Shown: positions 32,301 to 44,695, numbered from the stretch's first letter. The stretch: DNA of 64,000 nucleotides from Pogonophryne albipinna (GCA_028583405.1 CM053257.1:31553071-31617070); one strand, 5' to 3'. Translations and numbers: made by a program. The notes: generated by a model not told the origin, from the sequence alone.

Positions 32301-32805
32301 TGCAGAATACTGTTGAGATCTGCTCGTAGCACAAAATGAGGTCAGGAAGTGTAGAGGCATTTTTGGGCAACTGTATATACTGTACTAAATCAAATATGTT
32401 TACAGCGTGTATGAGTGTATGATACCTCTGCCAAGCTGCATTTCATTCAAGTCAAAATGACACCTGGTGATCATTGAACTTATTATTATAATATACGGAC
32501 AAAAGGATAATATACAAACACATAAACCTTGAGGATTACATATGTGGGACCCAATACATGATTTACTGTATTCAGCTGCCATTGTGAGCCTTAAGAAAAT
32601 TCAATAGAGCTCATGCACCGATTACCATGTGATTTAAGATAAGATGTACAGATGGTTTGTTGTTGTTGTTGTTGTTGCCATAATGGCCACCTGAGAAGTC
32701 CCACATATTAAATTGTCATCCTTTTTTATGTTAAGTTAAATGATGATCAAATGTCATTTTAGTTCAAAACAAGGCCAAAACAAAACCTTTCCATTACCCT
32801 GCTAT
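29340..32805 (-). other. Single-copy AT-rich region, possibly 3' UTR of the IRS gene
   Basis: No protein gene is supported; short ORFs here have no recognisable family. The stretch is unusually free of recognisable transposons compared with its surroundings. On the minus strand an AATAAA lies at 29892-29887. IRS genes often have long 3' UTRs after a final splice, and the upstream IRS exon has a donor at its end. That is the only reason for the suggestion; I could not find the joining acceptor. Confidence 0.25.
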
Positions 32806-32812
32806 TGTGTGT

Positions 32813-32846
<34 letters not shown>

Positions 32847-33243
32847 CTGTCTGTGTCGGTGTGTATGTGTGTGTCGGTGTGTGTCTGTATGTCGGTCGGT
32901 GTGTGTGTTTGTGTGTGTGTGTGTCGGTGTGTGTGTGTATCTGTGTGTGTGTGTGTGTGTCTGTATGTCGGTCGGTCGGTCGGTCGGTCGGTCGGTGTGT
33001 GTGTGTGTGTCGGTCGGTGTGTCTGTGTCTGTGTGTCGGTGTGTATGTGTGTGTCGGTGTGTGTGTGTGTATCTGTCTGTGTGTGTGTGTCGGTGTGTGT
33101 GTGTGTGTCGGTGTGTGTGTGTCGATGTGTCTGTGTCTGTGTATGTGTGTGTATGTGTGTGTCGGTGTGTGTGTGTCTGTATGTCGGTCGGTGTGTGTGT
33201 TTGTGTGTGTGTCGGTGTCGGTGTGTATCTGTGTCGATGTGTA

Positions 33244-33299
<56 letters not shown>
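32806..33299. repeat. ~490-bp (GT)n / (CGGT)n array
   Basis: Mostly GT with many TCGGT and TCTGT variants and a (CGGT) run at about 32968-32998. It ends at GTACACATTTGGTTAACAGA, the same flank that borders the array at 56220. Long ORFs in every frame are products of the repeat. Confidence 0.95.
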
Positions 33300-33300
<1 letters not shown>

Positions 33301-36300
33301 TACACATTTGGTTAACAGAAAACAGCAGACGGGGTGAGATGAGTTTCAGACTCCAGAGTACGGTTCTGTTTTGGCAACACGTCACCGACCGTCCCATCAC
33401 TGAGCGAGTGTTGGAGATCAACAGTCTGAAAGAGAAGAATCAAAATCAAGGAGGTATTAAAATATTATTGATTAATCTCCTCTTTAATTTATAGAGTACA
33501 TGCCATTGCCTACAAAAGGTCACAAATAGAGAACAAATGTCCATCTTATTCCAAGACCAAGCTGATGTCTTCAAATGGCTTGAAACACTAAACATTAATA
33601 ATTACTTTAACCATGATTAGGGTTTCTGTTTCTGTCCATCTTCTAATCAGTTCATTCATTTATCGCTGCAGGTATATGTGACAACAATTTGTGTTTTTAA
33701 ATGTAATACCCATTATCATAGTTTAAATATTAATCGACAGTAAACAGAATTCAAAGAAGACATATTATGCTAATTTCCAGGTTCATATTTGTATTTAGTG
33801 TCTCTCCAGTACCGTGACATGTTTCCATCGCTCATCTTCAAAAATGTCTTTATTTTACTCGTCACTTTCACTTCTTTGGTCTGTAGGGCAGAAATAGTTT
33901 ATTAAATTAAATTTACATTGACTTGGATTTCATGAAGCCCATCAGTGCTAGGGTTTTTAAATCTTCACTGAAGACACACTTCTTCTCTCTGGCCTTCTAG
34001 TCAGAGCTGAGCATGACACCTGACATTTCTCTGTGTTTTGTCTTTATATATTTCTGTTGTAAATTCTTGTCTTTTCTATTTTTTTTTCTCATGTTATTGC
34101 AGTGTGCTTTTATTACATGTACAGCACTTTGGCTCGACCAAAGATCCTTTTTAAATGTGCTTTATAAATAAAACTTGATTTGATAGAACATGTGAGACTG
34201 CAGTGTTCACTAATAACTCCTCATATTGCTCTAAGTGCATCTTATAAAGAAAATTAAGCATTTAAAAACACCAGGAAGATTGGAGCAACGTCATTGGTTC
34301 AGACTCTTTCCTTCACAGCAAACGTTCATATGAACACTTTGTCGTAATGCAGATGTGCCAATGTAGCAATTAAAACACAGGGCACAAATAAACATCTTAA
34401 TATAATTTAGTTTTAATAAACACATTTTTTCTGAGTGTCTAATTAAAACATAATTGAAACAGGTGGAGTAATGGGATATTAGCAGGATTATATGAGTGTT
34501 GATTGGACATTTGAGGAGCCTGTTCATTTGAAATTGAAAGTGATATGCCGCACAACCTCCACATACAGCACATATATTGAGTTTAATCATAAGAAGATGG
34601 CAGCAGTTAATGAAAGTGCTCTGGGGAGGCACATTCAATCATTTAATGCAGTGTGAAAATTACATGAAAGAGTAGTTTACAGAATATTAACACTAGAGCT
34701 TTCTTTTCTTTGCTACGCATCTTAAACACTTTCCTCAATTTAAATAATGAGGGAATGATTATGATTATACATGTCCAACACTCTCTACACACACAGAGAT
34801 TCAATAGCATTAGATACATCAATCCTATAGCTGCAGAAGCTGCTAAAAATCAATAAGAGTTGTTCATCATTTAACTGTTTCACTTCCTTTGTTTTTAAGG
34901 TTAGTTCATGTCTGCCTGTTTTTTGTAAATCACACTGAAAGGTGTATTATTATTATTGTTGTTAATATTATATACAGTATATATATTTCATTATTATTAT
35001 TATTTTTATTATTTTGTCCGAATAATTTACATTTGGAATATTTCACGTACGGTCTCTTAATAATTTATATTTAAATTTATTATTATTATTATTAATATGA
35101 ATATTACTCATTTTGTCCAAATCATTTATATTTGAATAAATTATTATTATTATGAATTAAAGTATGTATTTTTTCAAATAAATTATATTAATATTTTTAA
35201 TGTTGAAAATATATATGGTCTCTTGAGGCCAGGTTAAGGTAAAACAAATCTTAAATAAACTCCCCAAATTCATCAAAAATGTATTTTACAATAACCATAA
35301 CATATTTGTCATCCGTTTCTTGTGAGGGAAACCATGTGCGTTCATGCAGCCGATATCACGCCCACGCACAAACACAAACATCCCTCTCCCTCCATTTATG
35401 TGAAATGGCTCATTACCAGCAGACAAATCAATTGGCTTTGCTCTCAGAACACCCACTTGTGATAATAAGAGAGTCTACAGACAGCCCGGAGACGCAGTGT
35501 TCTGCAGCTCCAAGCAGAGGTACCATCAGGAGAGGAAGAAGTAGCAGTGACTAAGACCCACACTTCACTTTGGTCTGTGGATTATGCACCTCTCATAAAA
35601 AGCTTACATGCAGCCAGACAAACATTACAAGGAATTAGGTAGTTTTGTTTTTCTTTCACTTGTCGGGAAATGTTAATCATCCCCATTAAGGCTGTTAAAA
35701 AACATTTGTATTGATCAAATGAGTATTTTACGAATGCAAATGTAAATTGTTGCATCTATAACATGACAGAAACTAGGGGAAATGTCCGCTGTTTTAAAGT
35801 TGAGATGATATTTTATTTTTTCGGGGCCGACAGTCAGTAAAAAGATATTTAATATCTAAGAAACTAAACAATTATTTCTCATTGAAATATAGAATGTTAT
35901 GTTTTTTTCAGATTTTCTGTCACTCGACTAATGGATTACTCAACGTATAATTTCCTCTGCAATGACATTCACCTCGCATGATAAAAGCATAATTTTGACT
36001 GGAAATTGTGAGTCATCAACTTGTTCTGCAATGAAAACAAATCTGACAAAGGACAGCTGCAAATCAGATTTAAAAAAGCGTAAACCAGAGATTCTGCTTG
36101 ACAAATGACACCCCAAAATAATCAATCAATTATAAAATAGTTGGAGAAATATAAAAAATATGTGATTATGTTTGGTTGTAGGCAGTGGATGTTTTCCTAC
36201 GCATATACACTTTGAAAAATACAATCAGGAACAATTTCTCAGTGTTTTGAACAACTATCTGCATTAATTGATATGACCATGTATCTTTGGGGCCAGAACT

Positions 36301-36521
36301 GACACCGATAACCTGATCATCTACAAGAACAATAAACAAAGTGGCCACTAGAGGCGCTGCTACCTCACACAGGATATCTCAAACTATAATAGATCATGTC
36401 TACGTAAGAATGCATGAAACGGTAGAATATCTCAACAATTTCTGAAAGCAAATCTCAGTTGTCCATTACATAACTAGTTCCTTTTTGGTTAAGATGGGTT
36501 TGTGGTCAAAGTAGCTCTTAC
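33300..36521. other. AT-rich DNA, probably intron or 3' flank of the IRS gene
   Basis: No exon is supported. Repeat fragments: left end of a TTAA-type element at about 33748-33850 (CATATTATGCTAATTTCCAG, related to 11503), and a LINE 3' end at about 34120-34190 (AAATAAAACTTGATTTGAT). TTA-rich low complexity at 34940-35170. A CTCF-like GGCCACTAGAGGCGCTGC lies near 36342-36359. Confidence 0.45.
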
Positions 36522-39500
36522 CTTGTCCATCTTTCTACTGCTGGAGTGTGCTCTCCGTTCTTCTGACTTGTAGAAATCAATACTGGCGTAAGTGTTGAGG
36601 CTGGAGCCAGCAGTGCTGCTTCCTCCGATGCTGTAGGCGGCCGAGGAACACTCCACTCCGGCTTGAGGGCTGTCCGTAATGGCCAGGTCAAGGTCAATAT
36701 AGTTAAGGCCTGGTTCAGCAGACGAGGTGGAGGCTTGTTGTGGAGGGAGTGTCTGATAAACCACCTGCCTGCCGGTTCTCCCACGGTGAGCAATCCAAAC
36801 TGTGCCGATGGCTCGCTGCCTGGCCTCCCTCCGGGAAGATGGAGGTAGAGGAGGGTGGGTGGCGTGGTAGTGAGGGAGGAGAGTTAAAAGTCTCTGAGCG
36901 GTGTCTCTGCCGTCCCTGTTGATCACCGCGGATCGATCTGCCGCTCCGATCAGGGGACTTGAAAGACTTGACTGGGGAAAAACCCAAGCCTCTCTCCTCA
37001 TCCATCGACAAAGGTTGACCGGAGTGGATGGCAGGCTTTTGCTGAAATGCTCGGATCTGAACCTTTGTTCGGAGTAGGGGCGTCTGTTGGCATGGTGGCC
37101 ATCTTTACTTTTGTTCTGTACCCGGCACTGCCCTCTGCTGCCAGCGGAGAGGACGTGCTGTGTTCATACCGGGTCTTGGGGCAACAGCTGGTGGGCTCTG
37201 GGGGGTGCTGAACGTGGATCGGACAGGAGTCAGGGGCGCCAGGGACTTCCTTAAATCCATGCTGACGTATTCTGCAGAAGTGGACAATGGAGCAGAGAAG
37301 CTGCGAGGGAGGACAGCGGGATTATCGTGGCAGAGGAGAGGTTGATTCATACGACGGATGGTTCCATGGATCACAGGTTGTCCACGTTCAGAGCGTTGGC
37401 CTGCGCCATACTTATTGTTTGTCCTTGTACACAATGCTGACATAATCACCAACGTTTTGAGAAGCCGATGGCAGCAGATTCTCCTTCACCCTGGGCAAGG
37501 TGTTTGCTTTAGTAATGTCTGAAGATACACTAAGGGGACGACCCCTCCTTTGTTGCTTTGGGCTCTTACTACTAGATCCTCGTTTTGATGGTGGCGCTCA
37601 TCCTTTCCAGTTCTTACTAAACTTAACCCTCTGCCTGCCGATAAGGACTTGTCCTTCAAGGCTCTCACTGCTGGCTGAACTGGAGGAGGAAAGAAGAGGA
37701 AGACATGGATAGTTGACAGCCTCCTGCAGAGCCCGCTGTAGTTTTGTTTCTCTTGCTGTATCCCACTCCCCCCTCCACTTGCAGCGCCCATCATTCCACT
37801 ACTATCCTTTTTTCCTTCCCCTTTGTTTAAGTCCTCCTCGAAGCGAGAATAGAGAGTATGCTGATAAGCTCTTGGCAGGGAGAAGTAGGAATTGAACATT
37901 TTTGGTTGCAGTTGGTGTTTGTTCGAGATGGGAAGGCGGTTGTGTTGCAGGCGGATCGGCTGCAGACAGGTGAGATGTTCATGTAGTCGCTGGCAGCCCG
38001 GCTCTCTATGCTGGCGCTGCTGTCCCACATGCCGAGCCCGGGCAGGTCTGTGGAGCTGCTGCTATTGGGAGACATGACCATGTATCCCTCTGTGCTGGGC
38101 TGACGGATGTGCCGAGGGGGGGACACACTGTTGTTGGGGGTCATGGACATATAATCATCATCTGCTCCCGTTTTAGCACTGGTGTCGGACATCGAGAGAG
38201 TGAGTGAAGCAGGTGGAGAAGTGATTCCAGGCAACATTGACATATAGCCAGTATCCACGCCCGCTCCGCCTTCCACTTCTTTCCTGCTTTTGTCGATCCT
38301 CTTCCTACTTTTTCCCACTGCAGCCAGCTGCCCACCCCCAACTACCAAACCCCCAGAGCCATGGAGCTCAGATTTCCCTTGGTTAGCACTCTGCGACATG
38401 ATGGCATAGTCATCATCGTCTTCATCTTTTCTATGGGGTTTCAGTCGTTCATGGGCCGCCAGAGGCAGGGAAGCTCTTTTGCTCAGTAGTCTGCGCTCTG
38501 CCTCACATTCTCTGCTGGATGAGCGCCGTAGTATCCGTCTGCCTTTTGAGCGATGATGGGAGCCAAGGAGGCCCTCTCGCTGTCCCATCACTATATAACT
38601 GGAGGAGCCTTCAGGTGCGTGATGTCCAGGCATACTGGGTACAAGAAGAGAATGTTCCCCGGGACTGGAGCCATATTCATCTGAGGAGCCATAGTCGCTT
38701 GGTGAACCTGAAACAGAAACTCTCTGAGAAACACGAGGGTAGGAGCAGATCGTCATGCCGCCCACTGCCGCCCCCACTAGGCCACACTCTGAGCCGTGAC
38801 CAGAGCTGGAGGACAGGCTGGGGACAGGAGAGGGAGCGGGGTTAGGCGTGTAGCGTGCAAGGCTGAGGGTAATCTTAGCAGGAGTTGGAGCCCTGGTGGG
38901 TTTGGACCTCAGTGTTGGCGTAGTTGAGCACGAGCCATTTAGACTCGGGCTGGAGCTGGCCCATGTCCCTTTTGCACTCGCTCCGCCCTCCTCCGACCGG
39001 GCCCCGATGCTGGCAGTCCGCGCCCTGGGGAATCCATGGCGAGATGTAGGAGAAGTGCTAGTGCTGCTGCCTCCTGTTCCAGGGGTCTCTGTGCGAGCTC
39101 TTCTGGAGAAGCCCACCTGGCTTGGTGGCAGATTTGGATGATGCCGACGACTCGGGACACTGATGGGGTTTGAAGCCGTACCGCCTCCACACGACGTGCC
39201 CACAGACTGAGATTTGCTGCGTTGACGGAACTCCTCACTCAGGGCCTTCATGGCCTCCAGCAGGGTCTCGTGCATGTGCTGAGCCACCACAGAGTCATCC
39301 ACCTGCATCCAGAACTCTCCAGGGCCAGTAATCGCTGAGCGGCCAACTTCAATGAAGAAGAAATTCTCTGAATGGCCACATCTGCGGACATTCATCAGCT
39401 GCAACACCACAGATGCCACATCGGAGTTGATTTTGACAAAGTTGACTGTCTTGTCAGTTAGGCACAGTCGGTAAATGCCCACTAAGTTCCTGGCGTGTCC

Positions 39501-39604
39501 AAGACCTTTAGGCCAAACCTTGACCTGCCAGACTTCCTTGAATGTTGGAATAGGAGACGGAGAGCTACACTCTCCACTACTGCCATAGTCTTCAGGAGTT
39601 TTAC
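36522..39604 (-). CDS. irs4: Insulin receptor substrate (IRS4-like), large exon with PTB domain; second half disrupted
   Basis: Adaptor that links insulin/IGF-type receptors to PI3K, GRB2 and SHP2 at the membrane. The exon (acceptor TTTTCCTAG, donor AAG-GTAAGA) opens with the PTB domain: FKEVWQVKVWPKGLGHARNL, GIYRLCLTDKTVNFVKINSD, CGHSENFFFIEVGRSAITGP, FWMQVDDSVVAQHMHETLLE. Then NPISVPSRRHHPNLPPSQVG, a Ser-rich region and tyrosine motifs SYIVM, DYAIM, GYMSM, DDYMSM, GYMVM, DYMNI. To this point (39604 to about 37900) the frame is intact. Later pieces are recognisable but in changing frames: NSYFSLPRAY, SASSESLEG, DYVSIVYKDK, EYVSMDLRK, RSETFNS, GLNYIDLDL, NTYASIDF. First and last frames agree, so shifts cancel. 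No PH domain is seen upstream. PTB looks like IRS1; SYFSLP and the gucy2f neighbour favour irs4. Confidence 0.75.
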
Positions 39605-39687
39605 CTAGGAAAAAAGTAAAGCATACATAAATAAATTAACAATAATGGCAATTGATGACTAAACATATCATACATATCATAATTTAA

Positions 39688-40087
39688 AGTGGACATATTA
39701 TGCTATATTGGAAAAATATATTGTAGGGCCATACCTATACAAAACATGTCTGTGAAGTTTTTTGCTAAAAATACCAAACAGATCACCCTTTGTAGCCATG
39801 CCTCATACTGCTCATACCCCTCTTTTGCAGCCCTGTTAGAGAAACACGGATTTTGGTTCTTAGCTTTAAAAAAAAAAAAAACAGAGGGGGCGGAGCTAAT
39901 GCCTGATCAGAATTCTACCGGAGATAAAGTTAAATTCTGCTGTGATAAAACGCCATCCTGTTCTAAACCACATCATGGATTATTTCTGAAACAGTATGGA
40001 GCTCAACTGCATTTTCTCTTGCAGGTTTATCACAAGGTGAGTTCCTTTTTGTATTTCCTGCTTTTTAAACACATGTGCTCTCCAGCA
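39688..40087 (-). mobile_element. TTAA-type MITE (family U), truncated copy in the IRS intron
   Basis: Starts TTAAAGTGGACATATTATGC and matches, inverted, the right part of the complete element at 58197-58857. It breaks off at ACACATGTGCTCTC, where a hAT end begins, so the rest was separated by that insertion. Confidence 0.7.
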
Positions 40088-40270
40088 GGGGTTCCCAACC
40101 TTTATTTTGCCAAGGACCGGCAGATACATTAAAAAAAAATCGCGGACCGGTTGTCAATTTTAACTGATTTTAATATTTACTCACCACCAGCAGGTAGCAA
40201 CAGAGGCTAATTGTATGTAACAATATGCATCCAAAACATATTAACAGCGTTTAAAAAAGAACCGGTCGTT
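40088..40270 (+). mobile_element. hAT left end (CAGGGGTTCCCAACC)
   Basis: CAGGGGTTCCCAACCTTTA plus CGGACCGG words are typical of a hAT terminal region. The matching right end is not visible before the gap at 40846. It inserted into the family U MITE. Confidence 0.55.
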
Positions 40271-40449
40271 TTTTTGTTTTTCGGAAAAAACGGAAAACCA
40301 AAAAACCGACGTTATTCAGTTTTTAAACCAAAACAGGAAAACAGATAAATCAACGTTTTGGTTTTGTTTGTATGATTTACGGATAATCCAGTGAATGCTG
40401 GGAGAACGAGGAGAAGGCGCATTATGAAGGAGATGTCCGGTCGCCAGGG

Positions 40450-40503
40450 TGTGTGTGTGTGTGTGTGTGTGTGTCTGTGTGTGTGTGTGTGTGTCTGTGT
40501 GTC
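40450..40503. repeat. (GT)n microsatellite
   Basis: About 26 dinucleotides, interrupted by two CT changes. Confidence 0.9.
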
Positions 40504-40845
40504 GTTCGTTCCGGTGCACTCCGACAGCATTTAGTAGCCTACATCGAGATTAAGATTAAACTAATTTATTTTGGGAACACCCACATATACCTATGGAGTT
40601 AGCCAGATGTGTGTAAATTACTGTTCATGGTAATTCGAAAACAAATGCCGGTGTCGGACAGACAAAACACCGAGCACACAGAGCTGAGCTGAGCAGAGCA
40701 CATACACACACACATCATGCGCCTTGGTGACTGGACATCTCCTTCATAAAACTAATAAAAGGGGGAGTAATCGGGCAGTTCGATGTGTGTAGAGGTGTGT
40801 GTGGTTAACACGTAGCAGCCTGCAGTCACTCTTAAGCTGTTCTGA

Positions 40846-41845
40846 NNNNNNNNNNNNNNNNNNNNNNNNNNNNNNNNNNNNNNNNNNNNNNNNNNNNNNN
40901 NNNNNNNNNNNNNNNNNNNNNNNNNNNNNNNNNNNNNNNNNNNNNNNNNNNNNNNNNNNNNNNNNNNNNNNNNNNNNNNNNNNNNNNNNNNNNNNNNNNN
41001 NNNNNNNNNNNNNNNNNNNNNNNNNNNNNNNNNNNNNNNNNNNNNNNNNNNNNNNNNNNNNNNNNNNNNNNNNNNNNNNNNNNNNNNNNNNNNNNNNNNN
41101 NNNNNNNNNNNNNNNNNNNNNNNNNNNNNNNNNNNNNNNNNNNNNNNNNNNNNNNNNNNNNNNNNNNNNNNNNNNNNNNNNNNNNNNNNNNNNNNNNNNN
41201 NNNNNNNNNNNNNNNNNNNNNNNNNNNNNNNNNNNNNNNNNNNNNNNNNNNNNNNNNNNNNNNNNNNNNNNNNNNNNNNNNNNNNNNNNNNNNNNNNNNN
41301 NNNNNNNNNNNNNNNNNNNNNNNNNNNNNNNNNNNNNNNNNNNNNNNNNNNNNNNNNNNNNNNNNNNNNNNNNNNNNNNNNNNNNNNNNNNNNNNNNNNN
41401 NNNNNNNNNNNNNNNNNNNNNNNNNNNNNNNNNNNNNNNNNNNNNNNNNNNNNNNNNNNNNNNNNNNNNNNNNNNNNNNNNNNNNNNNNNNNNNNNNNNN
41501 NNNNNNNNNNNNNNNNNNNNNNNNNNNNNNNNNNNNNNNNNNNNNNNNNNNNNNNNNNNNNNNNNNNNNNNNNNNNNNNNNNNNNNNNNNNNNNNNNNNN
41601 NNNNNNNNNNNNNNNNNNNNNNNNNNNNNNNNNNNNNNNNNNNNNNNNNNNNNNNNNNNNNNNNNNNNNNNNNNNNNNNNNNNNNNNNNNNNNNNNNNNN
41701 NNNNNNNNNNNNNNNNNNNNNNNNNNNNNNNNNNNNNNNNNNNNNNNNNNNNNNNNNNNNNNNNNNNNNNNNNNNNNNNNNNNNNNNNNNNNNNNNNNNN
41801 NNNNNNNNNNNNNNNNNNNNNNNNNNNNNNNNNNNNNNNNNNNNN
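40846..41845. other. Assembly gap (1000 Ns)
   Basis: Exactly 1000 N, between 1.2 and 2.2 kb upstream of the IRS PTB exon. The exon coding the PH domain is expected upstream and is not seen elsewhere, so it may be here. Confidence 0.99.
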
Positions 41846-41953
41846 TTTTATTTGATGTTTTTATTGTAGAGGAAATGAGAACACCCTGTACTCCTCGAAC
41901 TCTGCTCCACCCCACTGTGTGCTGCGCTCAGACACTGTGGGATCATGCTTTAA

Positions 41954-42428
41954 AGGTCACCTATTATGCAAAATCCACTTTTTCATGTCTCTCCCCCCTC
42001 TGTGGAAAGAGATTCTGAAAGTTTCAGGAACAAAGATTCTCTCTCTTTTTGTCCTGATCCATAAAAACCTGTCTGAAAATGAGCTGATTTTGAGATGATG
42101 AGATGTTGGCCACTTTATGATGTCATAATGATGTTTTGGCTTGTGTAACCATTAGCCAATCACCAACCAAGCTAACCCCCCCCCCCACCTTATCACCTGA
42201 ATCTCCTCCTAGAGCACCATTGTGTTCTTTTTAACCAGATATCTCTCAGAGGGGAGTGGCTCCTTAGCTTCATCTAAAGTAACAGACAGAGAATCAGCAC
42301 TTTTGGAACAGGGGGGATTATGGGATGCTGCAATGATCTGTTTGGTGTTTGGAGCCAAACACTTCAGAGACATGTTTTGTATCTGAGACCTGTAATATAT
42401 TGATGGAAAACATTATAGTAGGGGACAT
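41954..42428. mobile_element. TTAA-flanked MITE (family T), copy 2, no minisatellite
   Basis: TTAA at 41950-41953 and 42429-42432; left end AGGTCACCTATTATGCAAAA as in copy 1. The position of the minisatellite in copy 1 holds only TTCATGTCTCTCCCCCCTCT here. Confidence 0.8.
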
Positions 42429-42496
42429 TTAAATCCTCTAATTTGGCAATGTTGCCATTCTGATATAATTAGAAGAAAAAAACGTCAGCTTAGGTC

Positions 42497-42600
42497 AGAA
42501 GTGGGAGAAGTACTCAGATATTGTACTTAAATAAAAGTACCAGAGTGACGTTACAAGTAAAAGTCCTGCATTCAAAATGTTACTCAAGTACAGTACAGAT
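42497..42600 (-). repeat. ACTCAAGTA-type repeat fragment
   Basis: AGTGGGAGAAGTACTCAGAT and CAAAATGTTACTCAAGTA identify a short piece of the family. Confidence 0.6.
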
Positions 42601-42705
42601 TTATTATCATTACTTAATTTTGTATTCAGATGTGCCATATCATTACCTTTTAATGTTTTCTCCTTTTTCCAGATGCATAACATTAAGTTAATGGGGATGT
42701 TTTAA

Positions 42706-43217
42706 CTCTCCTGTTGTGTTCGGGTCAAATCTGACCGATTTGCTACTTTCATCAATCATAACTTTTTTGTTTTAGATTCGATTGCATTAAGGCTTTATGA
42801 TATCCCTCACAGTAGACATTTGAACATATACAATTGCTGATCACCACTTTCATTGCATTTTGGATGATTTAGTCAACTTTGTAACTCCCATGGTGTTCCC
42901 GGTCCCCACACCTGGCACACACAAACACACACACACACACACACCAATTTGATACATGTATACATTTCCCGCTCTTATGTGCCCATCCCCCCACATGGAT
43001 CACACCTGGCACACGCAATACATGTTCAGTGTCTATTCTTTGTATATTTAGTTGTTCATGTATACCAGTAGTCTGATACAATATTTACAGTTTGGAAGGG
43101 TGTTAAATGAAATGTGGTGATGATTAATGGTTTTTGCATTAATATAATAGCAGTTCAAACACCGCGAACACCAAAGTAAGGGGGGGGGGGGGGGTGGAAA
43201 CGAACACAACAGGAGGG
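42706..43217. mobile_element. piggyBac-like MITE (TTAA flanks), second family
   Basis: TTAA at 42702-42705 and 43218-43221; ends CTCTCCTGTTGTGTTCGG and GAACACAACAGGAGGG are inverted repeats. Length 512 bp. The internal part has a 13-nt poly(G) run and a short CA array. Confidence 0.75.
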
Positions 43218-43536
43218 TTAAAAGACTGTCCATCTCATGCACTGAGAAAACTGAAACGTGACTTTAATTATTTGTATTATGTCAACAAGTTTCACATAAC
43301 TGTTTTAGGTTAGTTGAAAGCAATAATATTACGTTTAAATAAAATCATATTAGGTTTAACTTAATATTGTTGCTTTTAACTAACCTATTACAGTTATACA
43401 TTTAATTCACGTCAACGTTGATTGTATTTTGTCAATCTGTTTAATGTTATTTTTCTATACTTGCTTGTAAACCGCTTTGAGCACCAGGAAAAGCGTTATA
43501 AATAACATGTATTATTTATTTCAGGCAGCAGATCGA

Positions 43537-43550
43537 CCACCAGAGGGCGC
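43537..43550 (+). promoter_or_regulatory. CTCF-like motif CCACCAGAGGGCGC
   Basis: Near-consensus CTCF core inside the first exon-like segment. A similar CCACCAGAGGGCAC lies at 51642-51655, and an inverted TGCCCCCTGCTGG at 52395-52407, so the interval between irs4 and gucy2f has three. Confidence 0.4.
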
Positions 43551-43734
43551 TGCAACAACAACCCACAGCTGGAGCAGGATGTGAAACAGTGGTCAACTAT
43601 TTGGATATCTGCTCAGGTGAGTTAATGAGCAAATGTAATTATGCATTAGTTAGACATGATCAAAATATATAATACAGGTAAAAGTCCTGTTTTCAAAATT
43701 ACACCCAAGTAAAAATAATTATAATATCCTGCTT

Positions 43735-43905
43735 TATATTTTGTCACTGTACATTTGTAATTCAACATGTATATGTTCTACTTTTGTATGTATTGCTATT
43801 TTATTGCTATTGAGATGTTGACATAATTACAATGCCATGTTTTTTTATGCTGCTGCAACACAAACTTGGGATCAATAAAGTACTTCTTATCTTATCTTAA
43901 ATCTT
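43735..43905 (+). repeat. LINE 3' end with TTATC tail
   Basis: CTGCTGCAACACAAACTTGG then GATCAATAAAGTACTTC and (TTATC)n. Same family as 63800 (plus) and 54415 (minus). Confidence 0.75.
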
Positions 43906-44214
43906 AAATACAAAAGTAAGCAGAATATACTTAAAAAAGTAAAAGCACTAATTTCGCAGAATCCTATATTTTATTTATTGCATTGATGCATTAAGGAATG
44001 AATCACATTTCTTTGTTTATTTGAATTATTTAAAAGTGCTGGGTAGCTCAATCTATAATAATATATCATAACGTTTTAGTTGATCATCTACATCTGTGCA
44101 TAATGTGAAAAGTACCTCAGTTTCCTATTTAAGTACTCGAGCTAATTCCTCCACTGTTCTGGGTAAGTATTTGGTCAAATGTACAAATACACCTCTGTCT
44201 GCTGATCTGTTTAA

Positions 44215-44695
44215 TGCTCTGGTTATTTATTCCTATAGTCTCCTCTTTACAAACCTTACTTTCTGGGGGGGTTTGGGGGAACACATATAAAACAAATACA
44301 CATCCTATATCTTCATCCTGCAAAAAAGAGCCATACGAGTTATACATAAAACTACGTACGGATAACCAACAAATACATTATTTACTCAACTAAAAACACC
44401 TCAGAGAAGACCTGGTTGACTATAAAACTATTCAAATTATGTTCAAAGCCGTAAATCAACAATTACCTCATAATATCCAGGGTCTTTTCACACGGAGAGA
44501 AAACATACACATGTTGAGAGGAAACTGCATTTTCAAAAAACCACCCGTACGAACAAATTCAAAACTTCATTGCATCTCATCAAAAGGTGTTAGTCTGTGG
44601 AATAACTGTAATGATGCACTGAAATATTGTGCAAGTTTATCTAAACTGAAACTTTTATTTAGAAGCCAAATCCTGAATGAGCAGGACCTTTAAAA
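44215..44695 (+). mobile_element. LINE fragment, reverse-transcriptase C-terminal part
   Basis: Frame pieces HPIFILQKRAIRVIHK-like (about 44300-44350) and MFKAVNQQLPHNIQGLF, GNCIFKKPPVRTNSKL, SSKGVSLWNNCND, KLKLLFRSQIL match the common C-terminal pattern of fish LINE RTs (QKRAIR..., ...GVxLWN...). Several frameshifts and stops; it is dead. Confidence 0.65.

Noticed and set aside
32806..33299. CRISPR-like array
   Set aside because: No spacers; it is a dinucleotide/tetranucleotide repeat. The 152-bp, 37-bp and 33-bp arrays also lack unique spacers.
32740..33494. Long Cys/Val- and His/Thr-repeat ORFs on both strands
   Set aside because: Direct translation of a GT/CGGT simple repeat; open in nearly every frame.
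35279..35554. 91-codon ORF near the IRS gene, plus strand
   Set aside because: No family motif and no continuity with neighbouring exons.
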